From assembly GCA_017454585.1 (NCBI GenBank), contig JAFTCU010000199.1, forward strand, positions 1-5,533: a DNA stretch of 5,533 nucleotides. Reading direction: 5' to 3'. Shown piece after piece: positions 4,235 through 5,533 of the stretch; the stretch's first letter is position 1, and the number at the start of each line of letters is the position of its first letter. The position numbers were made by a program, and so were the translations under genes. The DNA is from Thermoguttaceae bacterium (GTDB lineage Bacteria > Planctomycetota > Planctomycetia > Pirellulales > Thermoguttaceae). The notes beneath the pieces are model-generated. The model searched no databases and had not been told where the DNA came from. It worked only from the letters and a program-made list of their open reading frames with translations.

Positions 4235-5438
4235 GAAGGTTAATTTTTTGGTCCTTTTTGTCAAGGATTTGATTATTTTTTGATATGGGAACAAATTTTC
4301 GGCGTGGGAAGTCGTACTCAATTCTTTGTAACAAAGGTTGATCGTTAAACTCCCGGCGTCGAAGACGGTGAATGTTGATTTGGTGATTGGTCAAATCAAC
4401 GTCACAGCGTACAAGCCGAAGCGCCCAGCTGGGATCAACCGGGTAGCTTTGGCCAAGGACAAGCACATTCCCGTTTTTATCCGTTTGACGAAGGTAAATG
4501 ACCTTGCCCTGGACGTCCGTGGGGTAGGATGGTTTCCAATCCGCAGGCACCGTAAAACGTTTCGGCGCGTTGGAAAATTTAGCCGCGTTTTTTTGACGGT
4601 AAGCGTCAACAAACGCTTGAGTTTGCGACCTCAAACCGGCCCAATCCGAAAAGGTAAAACGATTCCAAACGCTTTTTTGCCATTGAAGGTTGAAGCGTTC
4701 AACCTTCGCCTGCGGGCCTGTGCAGCGAGGAATCGTGAACACCACGGTGGACCCCAGTTCAAGGCACATCCGGGTCAAACGTCCCAACTGGTTTGGCTTG
4801 GGTGGCCCGCTGAAAACGGGGCCGTTGTCGAACTGAACGTACTCCGGCCGACCGAATCGTTTCCAGTGTTCCAGCACGCGCGAGACCGTAAATTCCGCGG
4901 TCATGCGTGGGCAAACCCAGGAATTGACCAAACTTCCGTGGAGTGAAATCGCGTTCAAAACGAACACGAAGCCAAGGTCACCGACCAGGCGTAAATCTTC
5001 GATGTAATCGAAGCAGTCCATCTCGGCTTTTTGCTCGCAAACCTCGGGAATGTACCACCCAGGAGGTGGGGCGGGAAATCGAACGCGGGAATTGCCGTCG
5101 AGCAAACCGTTCCGCTTGAGTACGTTGTTGATCGTCCTGATGGAAGGGATCTGGCCGCAGCCATCCGCCGTTATGGCGCGATGAATGGCTTCGGCGCCAA
5201 ACTCGCCCAAAGCGCTTTGATTTTTGAGTTCCAATCGGGTTTGGACGATGCACTGTTCCACCCCCGAAGGAATTCGATTATGAGTCGATTTCTTCTGAGT
5301 CCTCTGGTCAGAAAAATCGGCCCGGTCGAGTCGCTTGCCGTCGGCACGAGCGATCCATTTTTTAACCGTGTCCTTTGACACGCCAAAATGCGCCGCGATT
5401 TTCCTGAGCGACCAGCCTTTCCGGCTCAGCTCGACCAT
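4215..5438 (-). CDS. DDE (rve-fold) IS481-like transposase
   Basis: This encodes 407 residues from the first in-frame ATG. An N-terminal helix-turn-helix of Sleeping-beauty/IS30/InsE type spans about 3-30 (GWSLRKIAAHFGVSKDTVKK). A second, HTH_32-like segment spans about 78-112 (GAEAIHRAI, PSIRTINNVLKRNG). The rve catalytic core has Asp141 (EMDCFDYIED), Asp204 (VQFDNGPVF) and Glu247 (AKVERFN), and the C-terminal domain runs about 300-395. All three acidic residues are present, so the protein may be active. No SD precedes this ATG. The natural start is probably GTG 5482, reached through a -1 frameshift at an A6 run, which would add 15 residues (total 422). The stop lies within the terminal repeat. 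Its right-hand neighbours are outside the window. Confidence 0.9.
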   Translation of the reverse strand: MVELSRKGWSLRKIAAHFGVSKDTVKKWIARADGKRLDRADFSDQRTQKKSTHNRIPSGVEQCIVQTRLELKNQSALGEFGAEAIHRAITADGCGQIPSIRTINNVLKRNGLLDGNSRVRFPAPPPGWYIPEVCEQKAEMDCFDYIEDLRLVGDLGFVFVLNAISLHGSLVNSWVCPRMTAEFTVSRVLEHWKRFGRPEYVQFDNGPVFSGPPKPNQLGRLTRMCLELGSTVVFTIPRCTGPQAKVERFNLQWQKSVWNRFTFSDWAGLRSQTQAFVDAYRQKNAAKFSNAPKRFTVPADWKPSYPTDVQGKVIYLRQTDKNGNVLVLGQSYPVDPSWALRLVRCDVDLTNHQINIHRLRRREFNDQPLLQRIEYDFPRRKFVPISKNNQILDKKDQKINLPSASQK

Positions 5439-5482
5439 TTTTCGCCGCGTGCATTCCCTAGCGGGATCGGTTTTTTATTCAC
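5426..5482 (-). CDS. 18-codon leader frame of the transposase, ending after a -1 slip site
   Basis: AAGGAG (5489-5494) lies six bases before GTG (5480-5482), an ideal spacing. The frame reads VNKK and, in zero frame, continues PIPLGNARGEKWSS to a TGA at 5426-5428. The A6 run at 5471-5476 (codons AAA AAA) would allow a -1 slip into ACC GAT CCC, giving TDPARECTRRK and then the transposase ATG. The transposase frame itself has a TAA at 5475-5477 and no other good start. Programmed slippage, a one-base deletion in the A-run, or a sequencing error all fit. Confidence 0.45.
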   Translation of the reverse strand: MNKKPIPLGNARGEKWSS

Positions 5483-5524
5483 TCAAAACTCCTTGATAAA
5501 AAACCAAATCAAACGAAAAATCAA

Positions 5525-5530
5525 AGTATA
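5525..5530 (-). promoter_or_regulatory. Possible extended -10 of the transposase promoter
   Basis: On the minus strand TGTTATACT gives a TATACT -10 with TG at the extended position, 42 bases before the GTG at 5482. The -35 would lie outside the window, so it cannot be verified. Confidence 0.35.
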
Positions 5531-5533
5531 ACA

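Larger units (their letters stand above)
4212..5533 (-). mobile_element. IS481-like insertion sequence, 5' end beyond the window
   Basis: The left boundary is the terminal repeat beginning TGTC at 4212. One transposase gene occupies nearly the whole element and ends inside the terminal repeat. The matching right end, expected to finish GTAGACA, is not in the window. By comparison with the inner flank of the 4162-4184 arm, it should lie within a few tens of bases of 5533. The total would be about 1.35 kb, somewhat long for IS481-type elements. Target duplication cannot be checked from here. Confidence 0.75.

Noticed and set aside
4338..4946. 202-codon plus-strand frame inside the IS
   Set aside because: It is antisense to the DDE transposase, which has all three catalytic residues. 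It is a shadow frame.

Overview
The window looks like accessory DNA from a bacterium of the Planctomycetota/PVC type. That placement rests on the style of two proteins only: an exported formylglycine-generating-enzyme (SUMF1-fold) paralogue, and a tyrosine integrase whose box II reads NLRKS where most integrases have HxLRH. It is an inference; no marker gene is present.

Layout. Positions 104-901 (minus strand) hold the secreted SUMF1-fold protein, with its own promoter and Shine-Dalgarno (SD) sequence. Positions 1149-1382 (plus) hold a 77-residue protein of ribbon-helix-helix appearance, with a sigma70-type promoter, a 5' leader hairpin and a strong terminator. Positions 1424-1712 look like a phage or integrative-element attachment region. 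It has three spaced CATACCA-type repeats, a 10-bp tandem repeat with phased T-tracts, then exactly the 3' half of a tRNA-Ile(GAT) gene followed by the tRNA terminator. Positions 1427-2977 (minus) encode the tyrosine integrase, whose frame runs through the tRNA fragment. Positions 3052-3204 (minus) encode a 50-residue excisionase-like protein with a winged-helix/MerR-type HTH. Both are driven leftward from a promoter with consensus -35, 17-bp spacer and extended consensus -10.

To the right, 3476-4015 (minus) is the C-terminal remnant of a helicase/adenine-methyltransferase type restriction enzyme. From 4212 to the window edge lies an IS481-like insertion sequence with a DDE transposase; its 5' end appears to fall just outside the window. 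A second IS end in opposite orientation lies 27 bp from its left end, making a long imperfect palindrome. A more diverged IS-end-like sequence overlaps the upstream edge of the xis-int promoter.

How it fits together. int, xis and the att region form a site-specific recombination module aimed at tRNA-Ile. The restriction-modification (R-M) remnant is probably old cargo damaged by IS activity. The att site has the arrangement of attP (3' tRNA half only, integrase beside it) rather than of an ordinary integrated end. This suggests a circular or tandem form of the element, or later rearrangement.
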